Origin: an uncultured Prevotella sp.
GTDB lineage: Bacteria > Bacteroidota > Bacteroidia > Bacteroidales > Bacteroidaceae
Direction: 5' to 3'
DNA length: 64,000 bases
Assembly: GCA_946540435.1 (NCBI GenBank)
Contig: CAMNII010000007.1
Span: forward strand, 1-64,000
The position numbers were made by a program, and so were the translations under genes. A model generated the notes under the pieces. That model made no database searches, was not told where the DNA came from, and saw nothing but the letters and a program-made list of their open reading frames with translations. The stretch's first letter is position 1. The number at the start of each line of letters is the position of its first letter. Of this stretch, positions 1-8,757 are shown piece after piece.

Positions 1-21
1 GGTTGAATAGGCCGAGGCTGG

Positions 22-483
22 TCATTTCTTAGGCACAAAGGTCTCCCAGGTCTGGTCATCGTAGAAGATGCGAATCTCTGTTATCTTACGTTGCGGTTTG
101 TCAATTATTTTCGCAGTTTGAAAATCAGCAGAATTGGGATAATTTGAAGGGTGAGGAGCCACATTCTGGCGGATAGGTGCTGCTGGCGAAACAGGGTTCG
201 AAAAGTCGAGCATCTGTTCTGATGGCGATGGTTGCCCCTGAGGGGTAGGGACACCAGAAGGGGATGTTTCATCAAACTGATACATGGGTCCCTCTCCAAA
301 GAGCAACCACTGAAGATTGACAGAGGGGAAAGCCCTGCATATCGCATCTACATGTTTCAGGGTAGGCTCGGTCCGTTGATTAAAAATGTTGCTCAACGAC
401 GCAGGTGCGATTTTCAATTTTTCAGCAAACGACTGCTGATTCATATGCTGATCATTCATCAGCTGACGTATACGTTCTCTCAT
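22..483 (-). CDS. XRE-family helix-turn-helix regulator
   Basis: A 153-residue DNA-binding protein. Residues about 5-60 form a lambda-repressor-like HTH (segments QQSFAEKLKIA and SLSNIFNQRTEPT match the two recognition helices), followed by the motif LQWLLFGEGPMY that closes this domain in many Bacteroidales XRE proteins. Residues 70-125 are Pro/Ser-rich and look like a flexible linker. The last 25 residues (TEIRIFYDD...ETFVP) form a short conserved-looking strand-rich tail. The ATG at 483 is preceded by a consensus promoter about 100 bp upstream, giving a leader of roughly 95 nt. No partner gene lies beside it, so the regulated genes are unknown. Confidence 0.85.
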   Translation of the reverse strand: MRERIRQLMNDQHMNQQSFAEKLKIAPASLSNIFNQRTEPTLKHVDAICRAFPSVNLQWLLFGEGPMYQFDETSPSGVPTPQGQPSPSEQMLDFSNPVSPAAPIRQNVAPHPSNYPNSADFQTAKIIDKPQRKITEIRIFYDDQTWETFVPKK

Positions 484-584
484 AGACGATAGAAAATTAG
501 TCCAAAAAATAACGCCGGAAAAACCAGTTTTTTAGTCGAGCACCACGAAAAAGCACTCAAAAAGGTGATTTCCCAAACTTTTTA

Positions 585-616
585 CAAAGGTAAAACAAAA
601 AAATGAATCCTACAAA
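585..616 (-). promoter_or_regulatory. Promoter of the XRE regulator
   Basis: Read on the minus strand, TACCTTTG (585-592) is a perfect TAnnTTTG -7 box, and TTTG (613-616) lies exactly 20 bp upstream as the -33 box. This is the Bacteroidetes primary sigma consensus. Confidence 0.65.
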
Positions 617-1367
617 CTTTTAAACAAAAATATCAAAAATAGAAGTTTGTGTTTTTAATTTAAAAGTTTTAATCTTAAAACAAAGAAGATAAGGTAAAAG
701 GTATATTAATTTATAAATCATAATTATAAAGGTAAAAAGCAAATCTTTGCAATCCTTGAGGTTTAAAAACTCAAATAACTGGGTTATAATCTGATAATTA
801 TTGAGAATCATGCCATTTTTGGTGCTTTATGCATATATCGAGATACGTAAAAGCCGTTTTCGGAAGAAAAACCTCTAACTTTCGGGTGCTATTTGCTGAT
901 TTACAATCGTTTACGGACTGATTTTTACGGTGAATATTCATGCATATCAAAAATAATATTTACATGATTTAGTTTTTATAATCTTAATTCAACAATAATT
1001 AATTACTACCTATTTAATATGTAAATATCTAAATATCCATTCTTTTCATGAATTATTTACGTTTGTAAATCTAAGATTATTTCGTTTTGTAAATGTTAAT
1101 AAAAACAAAACTGCGGTTTAATACTCACTTCTTGAGCCATTTTTTAAGAAAAAAAGCGTATTTCGGACAGATTTCCGAATTTGCCAAAAAGAAGCGATTC
1201 TCAGACCGCCAAAAAGCGCAAGAATTCAATATTCATCGGCTCTCAAGGCTATTTTTTGCATAAATCAAAAATTCTTGCTCCAGAAATGGAATGGCCCAAA
1301 AAACGGTATTTTTACCCCAAAATGAGTCCTAAAACCCTACTTTTCAAGGGGGATTATCATGAAAAAA
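617..1367. other. AT-rich intergenic stretch without a supported gene
   Basis: About 750 bp between the XRE promoter and the holA terminator. It is visibly richer in A+T than its surroundings, with homopolymer runs and repeated GTAAA/TTTAC words. Short ORFs at 620-811 (minus) and 1181-1429 (plus) have low-complexity translations and no start signals, and the second runs through the holA terminator. I see no tRNA, transposase remnant or convincing hairpin. Confidence 0.5.
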
Positions 1368-1384
1368 CGGGGCTTTTTGCCCCG
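1362..1384 (-). terminator. Rho-independent terminator after holA
   Basis: On the minus strand CGGGGC-AAAAA-GCCCCG (1368-1384) is a perfect 6-bp GC stem, followed at once by a T6 tract (1362-1367). It lies about 95 bp past the holA stop. Confidence 0.7.
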
Positions 1385-1477
1385 ATTTACATTTTTTACG
1401 CCGTTTTTTCCTGCAGAAAAATCCGCTGATATAGAAGCCTGTCTGCTCTTCCCAGAGAAATACTACCCTCTTTTTGA

Positions 1478-2506
1478 CTAATGGAGGATGAAGAAAATCA
1501 GTTCGCGCATCAGGTCACCGGTGGGTGTATTGGGGTTATCGAGTCCCTTACTTTTGGCATCAATCTCACGGATCTTGGAGATGATCTGAAGGGTTTTCAA
1601 CGGTGTATAATTACGTACGCCGGTGACATAATCTCGAGCCCCCCAGGCACTCTTCAGCTCCATGAAACGGGCCAGTTCGTTCTCATTGGTTTTGTTCGGC
1701 GCATACTGTGCAACCATCAGATTTTGGTAGAAATTGAACAATACCGGAAGGAATGCAAAGAGCGATCCTGACTTGGGGTTTTTGTCAAAATAATTCACAA
1801 TCTGGTTTGCTTTGAACACGTCACGGTTAATCAGTGCGTTTCTAAGTTCAAAAGCATTGAACTCCTTACTCACGCCAATCTGCTGCTCAACGATATCAGG
1901 AGTCACTCTCCTATCGCTCTCGGGCAGTGAAATGAGAACCTTGTCGAGTTCAGAAGCCAGACGGTTCAGGTCGGCTCCGATATGTTCCGCCACCATGCTT
2001 GCCGCCTTACGGTCGATGGTAGCACCTTTGGCCACGAGATAGCTTTGTATGAAGCCGGGAAGCTCAAAATCGCGCATTTTCTTGCTTTCGAAGACGATGC
2101 CGACAGCCTCTGCCTTGGCCATGAACTTTTTCCGTCGGTCTATGGTGCCGTTTTTGTGGCAAATAACGAGGATGGTGGAGGCTACCGGATGGTCGAGATA
2201 CTTCTCCAGCGCGTCAGTGCCTTTCATGGCCTGTGCCTCTTTGACGATAACGACGCGGTGTTGGGCCATCATCGGGTAGCCCTTCGCCATATCGCTGACC
2301 TGAGCGCCCGTCACGTCGGCTCCGAAGACGATAGTCTGGTTGAAATCGCGTTCTTCCGGCTGGAGCACGGTTTCTGCGATATAGTTTGATATCTTGTCGA
2401 TATAGTATGACTCCTCTCCCATCAGCACGTATACGGGGGCGTACTGCCGCTCCTTGAGTGCTTCCATGATGGTGTCGTAAGTGGCTGCTGCCTTCTTTTC
2501 TGCCAT
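1478..2506 (-). CDS. holA: DNA polymerase III subunit delta
   Basis: A 342-residue protein, the usual length for HolA. It is the clamp-loader subunit that opens the sliding clamp ring. The N-terminal segment APVYVLMGEESYYIDKI is the family's degenerate P-loop region, and the rest follows the delta pattern: central helical domain with DLNRLASELDKVL, C-terminal collar with FELRNALINRD. The ATG at 2506 lies about 45 bp downstream of a TAACTTTG box on the minus strand. It is divergent from the PD-(D/E)XK gene, with overlapping promoters in a 57-bp gap. Confidence 0.92.
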   Translation of the reverse strand: MAEKKAAATYDTIMEALKERQYAPVYVLMGEESYYIDKISNYIAETVLQPEERDFNQTIVFGADVTGAQVSDMAKGYPMMAQHRVVIVKEAQAMKGTDALEKYLDHPVASTILVICHKNGTIDRRKKFMAKAEAVGIVFESKKMRDFELPGFIQSYLVAKGATIDRKAASMVAEHIGADLNRLASELDKVLISLPESDRRVTPDIVEQQIGVSKEFNAFELRNALINRDVFKANQIVNYFDKNPKSGSLFAFLPVLFNFYQNLMVAQYAPNKTNENELARFMELKSAWGARDYVTGVRNYTPLKTLQIISKIREIDAKSKGLDNPNTPTGDLMRELIFFILH

Positions 2507-2535
2507 GATTATTTCGTTGTTTCAAAAATAATGAT

Positions 2536-2558
2536 TACCTTTGTCGTGTACAAAGTTA
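2536..2558. promoter_or_regulatory. Overlapping divergent promoters, holA and PD-(D/E)XK gene
   Basis: TACCTTTG at 2536-2543 (plus) and TAACTTTG at 2551-2558 (minus) are two TAnnTTTG boxes facing apart and 7 bp from each other, so the two polymerases could not both occupy the site. The plus box rules out the in-frame ATG at 2531 as start and supports the ATG at 2564. Confidence 0.55.
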
Positions 2559-2563
2559 ATAAA

Positions 2564-3043
2564 ATGATTCGATTAAACCTACCATCTTTCGAAATAAAAT
2601 TATCGGGAACGCAAGAGAAGCCTCAAATTTTCGACATCTTGCGGCGGCGATACGTTGCCCTGACGCCAGAAGAATGGGTCAGACAACACTTTGTACACTA
2701 CCTCATCGGGCACAAGGGCTACCCGGCCGCCTTGTTGGCCAACGAGGTGCGTCTGCAGGTCGGCGAGAAGACCCTACGGGCCGACAGCGTGCTCTACGAC
2801 CGCGATCTCCATCCGCGCATGATTGTGGAATACAAGGCGCCTACAATAGCGCTCTCGCAGAAAGTGTTCGATCAGATTACCGTCTACAATATGCTGCTTC
2901 ACGTCGACTATCTTGTCGTGAGCAACGGCCTCGATCATTTCTGCTGCCGGATGAATTACGACGACAACAGCTACACCTTCCTGGAATCGATACCTGACTA
3001 CGGGGAGCTGGGCTGTTCACCCCAACAGGAAAAAGAAAAATGA
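2564..3043 (+). CDS. Orphan HsdR-N-like PD-(D/E)XK protein
   Basis: A 159-residue single-domain protein resembling the N-terminal nuclease domain of type I restriction subunit R. The PD-(D/E)XK core is visible as D in RADSVLYD followed by the E-x-K of MIVEYKAP, then a Q-Y helix (FDQITVYNMLL). There is no helicase domain, methylase or specificity subunit nearby, so it is not a restriction system. Similar stand-alone proteins occur beside holA in other Bacteroidales as far as I recall, which suggests a housekeeping DNA-repair or replication role (inference). The stop overlaps the next ATG (ATGA), implying translational coupling to the phosphatase gene. Confidence 0.8.
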   Translation: MIRLNLPSFEIKLSGTQEKPQIFDILRRRYVALTPEEWVRQHFVHYLIGHKGYPAALLANEVRLQVGEKTLRADSVLYDRDLHPRMIVEYKAPTIALSQKVFDQITVYNMLLHVDYLVVSNGLDHFCCRMNYDDNSYTFLESIPDYGELGCSPQQEKEK

Positions 3044-3516
3044 AGAAGGTACGTATTTTGTTTGTATGCCACGGAAACATCTGTCGTAGCCCGATGGCCG
3101 AGTTTGTCATGAAAGACCTGTTAGACAAAGCAGGATTAAGCGAGAATGCCTATGTGGAGTCGGCAGCCACGTCGACAGAGGAGATCGGCAACGAAGTCTA
3201 CCCGCCTGCGCGCCGGAAGCTGGCCGAGCATGGCATCACCTGCCAGGGCAAGACGGCACGTCAGATGACGCGACGTGACTACGAAGATTTCGACCTGCTC
3301 ATCGGCATGGACCGTTGGAACCTGCGTAACATGTTGCGCATCACCGGTGGCGACCCCGAAGATATAATCCATCTGTTAATGGACTATACAGACCGTCCCG
3401 GCGAAGTGGCAGACCCATGGTATACCGGTAATTTCGATGCCACCTGGCGCGATGTGGCAGAAGGTTGCCAATGCCTTCTGAAACATCTTCGCAACCGCTT
3501 CCTATACGATTATTGA
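3040..3516 (+). CDS. Low-molecular-weight protein-tyrosine phosphatase
   Basis: A 158-residue LMW-PTP. The P-loop CX5R is VCHGNICRSP (nucleophile Cys10, Arg16), and the general-acid loop is VADPWYTG near residue 127. Such enzymes remove phosphate from tyrosine on proteins, often opposing BY-kinases in polysaccharide export, although no BY-kinase is in this window. It starts 4 bp inside the end of the PD-(D/E)XK gene, so the two are probably co-translated. Confidence 0.93.
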   Translation: MKKVRILFVCHGNICRSPMAEFVMKDLLDKAGLSENAYVESAATSTEEIGNEVYPPARRKLAEHGITCQGKTARQMTRRDYEDFDLLIGMDRWNLRNMLRITGGDPEDIIHLLMDYTDRPGEVADPWYTGNFDATWRDVAEGCQCLLKHLRNRFLYDY

Positions 3517-3656
3517 CCCACGGCTGGTGCGACGTCCCCTCTGCAATAATATGTTGCAAGTCACGCAGGCTGCATTTATGCCGGTATGACATGGACTGGC
3601 GATTGTCCAGAACCTTGATTTAGTGGAAATTGTCTTTTCGTTCGTCTATATTAATA

Positions 3657-6600
3657 GTGGAAAAGATAATAAGACATATCGTCAGCCTGCTATTGCTTTG
3701 GTGCTATAGCCAGTCTGTTAACTCACAAGACACCGTCATCATCAATGAAGTGATGGCGGCAAACGTGGACCAGATCGTCAGTCCTGCATGGAATTTCGAC
3801 GGCTGGGTGGAACTCTACAACCCGACAGAGGCCTCAGTGAAGATTGGCGGACTATACATCAGCGACGACAGCGAGAACCTGAAAAAGTGGCAACTGCCGA
3901 TTATTCTCGGTACGATACCTGCCCACGGCTATCGGCTGTTGTGGCTTGGCAGTCACGAACTATATTCCGAGAATGTCCCTTTCGACCTTGACCAGGATGG
4001 CGGCTCCCTCTTTCTCAGCGACAAGGACGGCAACCTTCTGGCATCGGCAAGCTACCCTCAAGCCATTGAGCGCGCATCGTGGGCTCGCACCACCGACGGA
4101 GGCGAGATATGGGCATTTACGACCTCTCCCACACCCTTGTCCGACAATGCCACTGCCGACTATGGCAGCCGATGGCTGATGGCACCGGAAATCACGCCCG
4201 GCTCGCGCTTCTTCGACAACAAGCTGCGTCTGCACCTCGTCATTCCCGAGGGGTGCCGTATGTACTATACTACCGACGGAACCGTACCCACACCGGATAA
4301 CGGCCGCCGTATCACCACGAAATACCTGATCATCGAGGACACCTCCATCCTGCGTTTCCGCCTTTATCAGGACGGCGCCTTAGCCAGCCCCGTAGTCACG
4401 CGTTCCTATGTGAAGCGTGATGCCGCATACAGCCTCCCTGCCCTGCATGTCGTCAGCGACCCGAGGTTTCTCTACGATGACAGCCTGGGCATCTATGTGC
4501 GAGGGGTGAACGGCAAGCCGGGCATCGGCCAGTTTACCAAGGCAAACTGGAATATGGATTGGGACCGCCCGGTGAATATGTCGTATGTCGACACCGATGG
4601 TTCCATGCTCGAGAATAAAGACGTCGACATGCGCATCGCCGGCGGCTGGAGCCGTGGTGCCGCAAGGAAGTCGTTCAAGCTGAAGGGACGGAAAGAATAT
4701 GGCGGCGACTGCAACTATACCTACCCCTTCTTCTCGGCCAAGCCATTCCTGCGCAACAGGACACTACTCCTGCGCAATGGCGGCAACGACAGTCAATACC
4801 GGCTGAAAGACCCTGCACTTGGCACGATGATACAGTTGTCGGGTATCGACCTTGACGTGCAGAGCTACCAACCCGTTCACCACTTCATCAACGGCCATTA
4901 CATGGGACTCATCAATATGCGTGAGCCATCGAACAAGCATTTCGTCTATGCCAATCATGGATGGGATGACGACGAGATTGACATGTTCGAGATAAACTGC
5001 GACAGTGCGTACATCCAACAATGCGGCTCCCGTGAAGGTTTTGAGCGAGCCTACGCCCTGTCTGCCGATGCCGCCGACAGCAACACCTATCGTGAGATAC
5101 GGCAATGGATTGACATCGATGAGTTCATCAACTATATGGCGATGAGTCTCTATCTGGGACGTGGCGACTGGCCCCATAACAACATGAAGGGATACAGGAA
5201 GACTGATGGCGGCAGACTGCGGCTGGTGGCCTTCGACATTGATGCGGCCTATGAACAGGGCAATCCGTTCAAATATCTCGAAAGTGAACAATACCACAAG
5301 TTCAACGTACTCTTCAACGGTAAGCCGCAGATTACCGCTGAGATTGAGGTTGTCACCATCTTTCTGAACCTGATGAAGAATGCCGACTTCAGGAAGCAGT
5401 TCATCACGACTTTCTCGCTGATGGGTGGCAGCGTGTTCAACTACACCCGCTGCTGCGACATCGTAGACAGCCTGTTCGTACGAATTGAGCCGGCACTGGC
5501 TCTGGAGGGCATCAGTGCCATAAGCATGGCCGCCAAACTGAAGGACGGCCTGCAGTCTCGCGAAAGCCACATGGCATCGGTCATCAACAGCTGGCCGCTG
5601 GCCAATCTCACCGGACAAGCAGCAAAGGAGGTGTCGCTGCAGACCGACGGCACGCCGGGCGCCCATATCACCATCAATGGCATTGACATACCCTACGCCT
5701 CTTTCGAGGGGCACCTCTTCGCCCCTGCCAACATCCATGCCATTGCGCCGTCAGGCTACCGTTTCAAGGGATGGAGGCACGGATTTGACCGTTGGGACAT
5801 TGCCATTCCTCGCTCTGCCACATGGAAATACGACACCAGTCCTGAAGCCGATGAGCAATGGAAGGCCTTCGGATATGACGACAGCTCCTGGCCTGCCGCC
5901 CTCTTGCCCGTTGCGGGCGATGCCCACAGGCTGAGGCTGAAGACGATGATCAACTACCGCCCGACGGCTGACGACGAATATGTGCTCACCATCCATACCG
6001 GCACTTCGTTCACACTCTATCTGAACGGACAAGAACGCTACCGCCACCAGCAGCAACAAGATGTGCCGCAGACTATCACGGTGACGCTTTCGGGCAGTGT
6101 CTTCAAACTGGGCAAGAATGTCTTTGCCGTAGAACTGGACACCACTTCCCGTCAATCACTGTGGACTGCGAAGATGGAGCACCACAAGGTAAGCAGCGAT
6201 GACACCTTCTATTCATACCGTGAGCAGCTCCATATAGAGACAATGAAGGCCTACAAGTTGACAGCTGTTTTCGAACGTCTCGACCATCAGGCACGGAAAG
6301 AAGCTGGCCTGACACCCGTTTGTATCAACGAAATCAGTGCTGCCAACAATATCTTTGTCAATGAATACATCAACCGCAGCGACTGGCTGGAACTATACAA
6401 CCAGACTGACGAGCCTATAGACGCAGCCGGATTATACCTGTCAGACGACCCCGAAGACCCCTACCGATGGCAGATTGCTGCAGACAGCGCATTGACCATC
6501 ATCGCGCCCCACAGCCACCTCGTTGTCTGGTGCGACCGCAGTGCGTCAGGATGCCAGCTTCACGCGCCTTTCAAACTGTCTGCCAATGGTGGCACCCTCG

Positions 6601-7055
6601 TCTTAACGGCAGCAGACGGTTCCTGGTCCGACCGTATTGACTATCCTGCTCATGACGGTCAGCACACCATTGGACGCTATCCGGACGGCCACCGCCTCGT
6701 ATATATGTTCGACAGGCCTACCATTGCCGCTGCCAACACGATAAACAGCTATTCGTTCTATGTCAGCACCGCTCAAGCTACTGATTTCTCCGACATAGGA
6801 GCTATCGATGCCTCTGCCCCTCCCGTATCACTCTCCTATAGTCATCAACGCCTGACACTCTCCGGTCCCAATGCCGGTGATGCCATTATCATCGTAACCA
6901 GCATTGACGGCAGGCGGCAGCAAGTCCCCGTAATCACTGTACGCAATGATTTCTGCTATGCAGACCTGCCCATGCTGCCTGCCGGAATCTATATCGCCCA
7001 GGCACAAACCACTCGCGGGAGAGCACAGACTGCCGTCCTGAAGTTTATAAAGTAG
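3657..7055 (+). CDS. Secreted CotH/lamin-tail multidomain surface protein
   Basis: About 1132 residues. The reading frame opens at a TTG (3630), and a GTG at 3657 gives a cleaner signal peptide (EKIIRHIVSLLLLWCYSQSVNS), so I prefer GTG; neither is certain and there is no ATG. Order of domains: lamin-tail domain (DTVIINEVMAAN..., about 25-150), chitobiase C-terminal-like strand region (MYYTTDGTVPT), CotH-like kinase fold (about 245-560, RIAGGWSRGAARKSFKLK and LVAFDIDAAYEQ), a galactose-binding-like segment (about 680-810), a second lamin-tail domain (PVCINEISAANNIFVNEYIN), and a type IX-like C-terminal tail ending in AVLKFIK. CotH domains phosphorylate proteins in spore coats; the target here is unknown. 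Probably displayed on the cell surface. Confidence 0.85.
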   Translation: MEKIIRHIVSLLLLWCYSQSVNSQDTVIINEVMAANVDQIVSPAWNFDGWVELYNPTEASVKIGGLYISDDSENLKKWQLPIILGTIPAHGYRLLWLGSHELYSENVPFDLDQDGGSLFLSDKDGNLLASASYPQAIERASWARTTDGGEIWAFTTSPTPLSDNATADYGSRWLMAPEITPGSRFFDNKLRLHLVIPEGCRMYYTTDGTVPTPDNGRRITTKYLIIEDTSILRFRLYQDGALASPVVTRSYVKRDAAYSLPALHVVSDPRFLYDDSLGIYVRGVNGKPGIGQFTKANWNMDWDRPVNMSYVDTDGSMLENKDVDMRIAGGWSRGAARKSFKLKGRKEYGGDCNYTYPFFSAKPFLRNRTLLLRNGGNDSQYRLKDPALGTMIQLSGIDLDVQSYQPVHHFINGHYMGLINMREPSNKHFVYANHGWDDDEIDMFEINCDSAYIQQCGSREGFERAYALSADAADSNTYREIRQWIDIDEFINYMAMSLYLGRGDWPHNNMKGYRKTDGGRLRLVAFDIDAAYEQGNPFKYLESEQYHKFNVLFNGKPQITAEIEVVTIFLNLMKNADFRKQFITTFSLMGGSVFNYTRCCDIVDSLFVRIEPALALEGISAISMAAKLKDGLQSRESHMASVINSWPLANLTGQAAKEVSLQTDGTPGAHITINGIDIPYASFEGHLFAPANIHAIAPSGYRFKGWRHGFDRWDIAIPRSATWKYDTSPEADEQWKAFGYDDSSWPAALLPVAGDAHRLRLKTMINYRPTADDEYVLTIHTGTSFTLYLNGQERYRHQQQQDVPQTITVTLSGSVFKLGKNVFAVELDTTSRQSLWTAKMEHHKVSSDDTFYSYREQLHIETMKAYKLTAVFERLDHQARKEAGLTPVCINEISAANNIFVNEYINRSDWLELYNQTDEPIDAAGLYLSDDPEDPYRWQIAADSALTIIAPHSHLVVWCDRSASGCQLHAPFKLSANGGTLVLTAADGSWSDRIDYPAHDGQHTIGRYPDGHRLVYMFDRPTIAAANTINSYSFYVSTAQATDFSDIGAIDASAPPVSLSYSHQRLTLSGPNAGDAIIIVTSIDGRRQQVPVITVRNDFCYADLPMLPAGIYIAQAQTTRGRAQTAVLKFIK

Positions 7056-7402
7056 CATGCACAATCCTATCCACTTGTCTGACTCCTTCAGACGGAGAAG
7101 GCTATCTCATCATAGCCTTCGGAGTTCACAAACCATACGAACAGCAGCATAACAGGTCTTGTGAAGAAAAAAAAATAAGGCAGCCTATTACTTGAGGTAA
7201 ATGAGCAATGGCGCATTAATTATGATTGGTGCCCGGCAGATAACCATTAAAGCCTAAAAAGTAGATGTTGCCATGACGGTCATCAACAAAGGCTTTGTGG
7301 ATGAAGCATCGTTTCTTTTTATCGTACAGCAATATCATCATATATACAAAAAGAGGCGCTCCGTTATGGAACGCCTCTTTGTATAAGAATTACTCTTATT
7401 GA
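7056..7402. other. Intergenic region between convergent genes
   Basis: 347 bp between the CotH gene and the convergent OmpA gene. It holds a 9-bp inverted repeat GAAGGCTAT/ATAGCCTTC at 7097-7120, a weak terminator candidate for the CotH gene, and the OmpA terminator near 7348-7380. Nothing else is recognisable. Confidence 0.5.
7345..7380 (-). terminator. Terminator after the OmpA gene
   Basis: On the minus strand the arms 7369-7380 and 7351-7362 pair as a 12-bp stem with one mismatch (core GAGGCG), followed by TTTTTG. It sits 22 bp beyond the OmpA stop. Confidence 0.65.
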
Positions 7403-8572
7403 TTAGTCGGTAACAACCTGAACGGTAGCACGACGGTTGAAGGAGATCGGAGAGAGCTCGTTCACACCACCATGACCCTTGGTTGTGATCTTGTCGCGGC
7501 TGACACCCAGCTTGACGAGTTCCTTAGCGACAGTCTCAGCACGCTTCTCAGAGAGAGCCTGGTTGTAAGCAGCCTTACCGGTAGCGCTGTCAGCATAACC
7601 ATCGACGCGAACACCGAGGTTGTTGTCCTTAGCGTACTTAGCAATACCCTTGACGTTTACGAGGTCCTTCTGTGAGGCGATGTTAGCCTTGTTGATGTTG
7701 AAGAACACGCTGACGGGAGTGGCAACGAATTCCTTGACGGCGGGAGCCTGAGCAGGAACTTCGGGGCACTTGTGGTTAGCGATGAGCTTGTTCAGGCGGT
7801 CGATTTCTGCGTTAGCATCGTCGAGCTGAGCGCGGAGAGCGTCGATCTGGTTCTGAGCGAGGCGCTTGATAGCGTCCACATCAGGAGTCTTTTCCCAGGT
7901 AGCCTTACCCAGGTTGAAGGTCAGACCGAGTTCAGCATAGAGGTTGTTGTCGCGAGACTCCCAACCACGGTCGCCATTGAACATCTGAGCGGTGTTGCCA
8001 TCGATGTCGGATGAGAGGTAGTTCCAACCCAGTTCGAGGTTGAGGGCCACCTTGCGGCTCAGACGGAACTCATTGAGGATACCAACGTTCAGATCGGTAG
8101 CATACTTGTTGTATGTCATTGAACGGCCTACACCGGCACCTGCGAAGGGAATGAAGTTCCAAACGCGGTTGGGGTTGTAGCCACAGAGCATGTTGCTCAG
8201 GTTGAAGAGAACCTGCTCGTTGGCAATCCAATACTTGTTGAAGTTACCGAAGTTGTCGTCATCACCGAAGTCAACGCGCTTACCCCAGATACCCTGCACC
8301 TTTGTACGGAGTCCGAGTCCGGGAGTGAACCATTTACCGATAGCGATAGCGGCAGCGGGATCAGAACGGAAATCCTTCAGGGGAGAAGCGGCGAGATTTG
8401 AGCCGTGCTCCTGAGTAGAATACCATGCGTTCCATTCTCCACCAACCTGGATGAACCAGTTGCTCCAGAATGAATTAGTTGCTACGCTGTATTTGAGCGT
8501 AGGATCTGCTTCCTGTGCCATAGAGGCCATGGAAACACCGGCAAAAGCCAGTACAATCAGTAATTTTTTCAT
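7403..8572 (-). CDS. OmpA-family outer-membrane porin
   Basis: 389 residues from the ATG at 8572. The signal peptide is KKLLIVLAFAGVSMASMAQ. Residues about 25-235 are a beta-barrel of alternating aromatic strands (FIQVGGEWNAWYS, LNLELGWNYLSS). A short coiled stretch follows (IDALRAQLDDANAEIDRLNKL), and then the C-terminal peptidoglycan-binding OmpA domain with VRVDGYADSATG and ALSEKRAETVAKELVKLGV. It tethers the outer membrane to the wall and is usually abundant. The frame opens 47 codons upstream, but that extension covers the promoter and is not translated. The predicted leader is about 60 nt. Confidence 0.92.
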   Translation of the reverse strand: MKKLLIVLAFAGVSMASMAQEADPTLKYSVATNSFWSNWFIQVGGEWNAWYSTQEHGSNLAASPLKDFRSDPAAAIAIGKWFTPGLGLRTKVQGIWGKRVDFGDDDNFGNFNKYWIANEQVLFNLSNMLCGYNPNRVWNFIPFAGAGVGRSMTYNKYATDLNVGILNEFRLSRKVALNLELGWNYLSSDIDGNTAQMFNGDRGWESRDNNLYAELGLTFNLGKATWEKTPDVDAIKRLAQNQIDALRAQLDDANAEIDRLNKLIANHKCPEVPAQAPAVKEFVATPVSVFFNINKANIASQKDLVNVKGIAKYAKDNNLGVRVDGYADSATGKAAYNQALSEKRAETVAKELVKLGVSRDKITTKGHGGVNELSPISFNRRATVQVVTD

Positions 8573-8639
8573 AGTTTTGTTATAAATTAATCGATAAATC
8601 ATATATAATCTGTTTGAACATACTCTACGTTTTCGAGCG

Positions 8640-8647
8640 CAAAGATA
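8640..8647 (-). promoter_or_regulatory. -7 promoter box of the OmpA gene
   Basis: TATCTTTG on the minus strand matches TAnnTTTG. No clear -33 TTTG lies at 19-21 bp. It lies inside the longer upstream reading frame, supporting the start at 8572. Confidence 0.5.
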
Positions 8648-8757
8648 ATAAAAATATCTTACACTGCGCTTTTTTTTCAAGAAAATCTTCAACTTTGTGC
8701 TAAAAAAAGACAAAAAAGGTGCTTTTTAGTTCATTTTTCTCGTCTTTTCCGTCGCTA

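Noticed and set aside
620-811. 63-codon ORF on the minus strand
   Set aside because: Made of AT-rich sequence, Leu/Ile/Phe/Lys only by composition, no start signal.
1181-1429. 82-codon ORF on the plus strand
   Set aside because: It runs through the holA terminator, has low-complexity Lys/Phe/Tyr-rich translation and no promoter.
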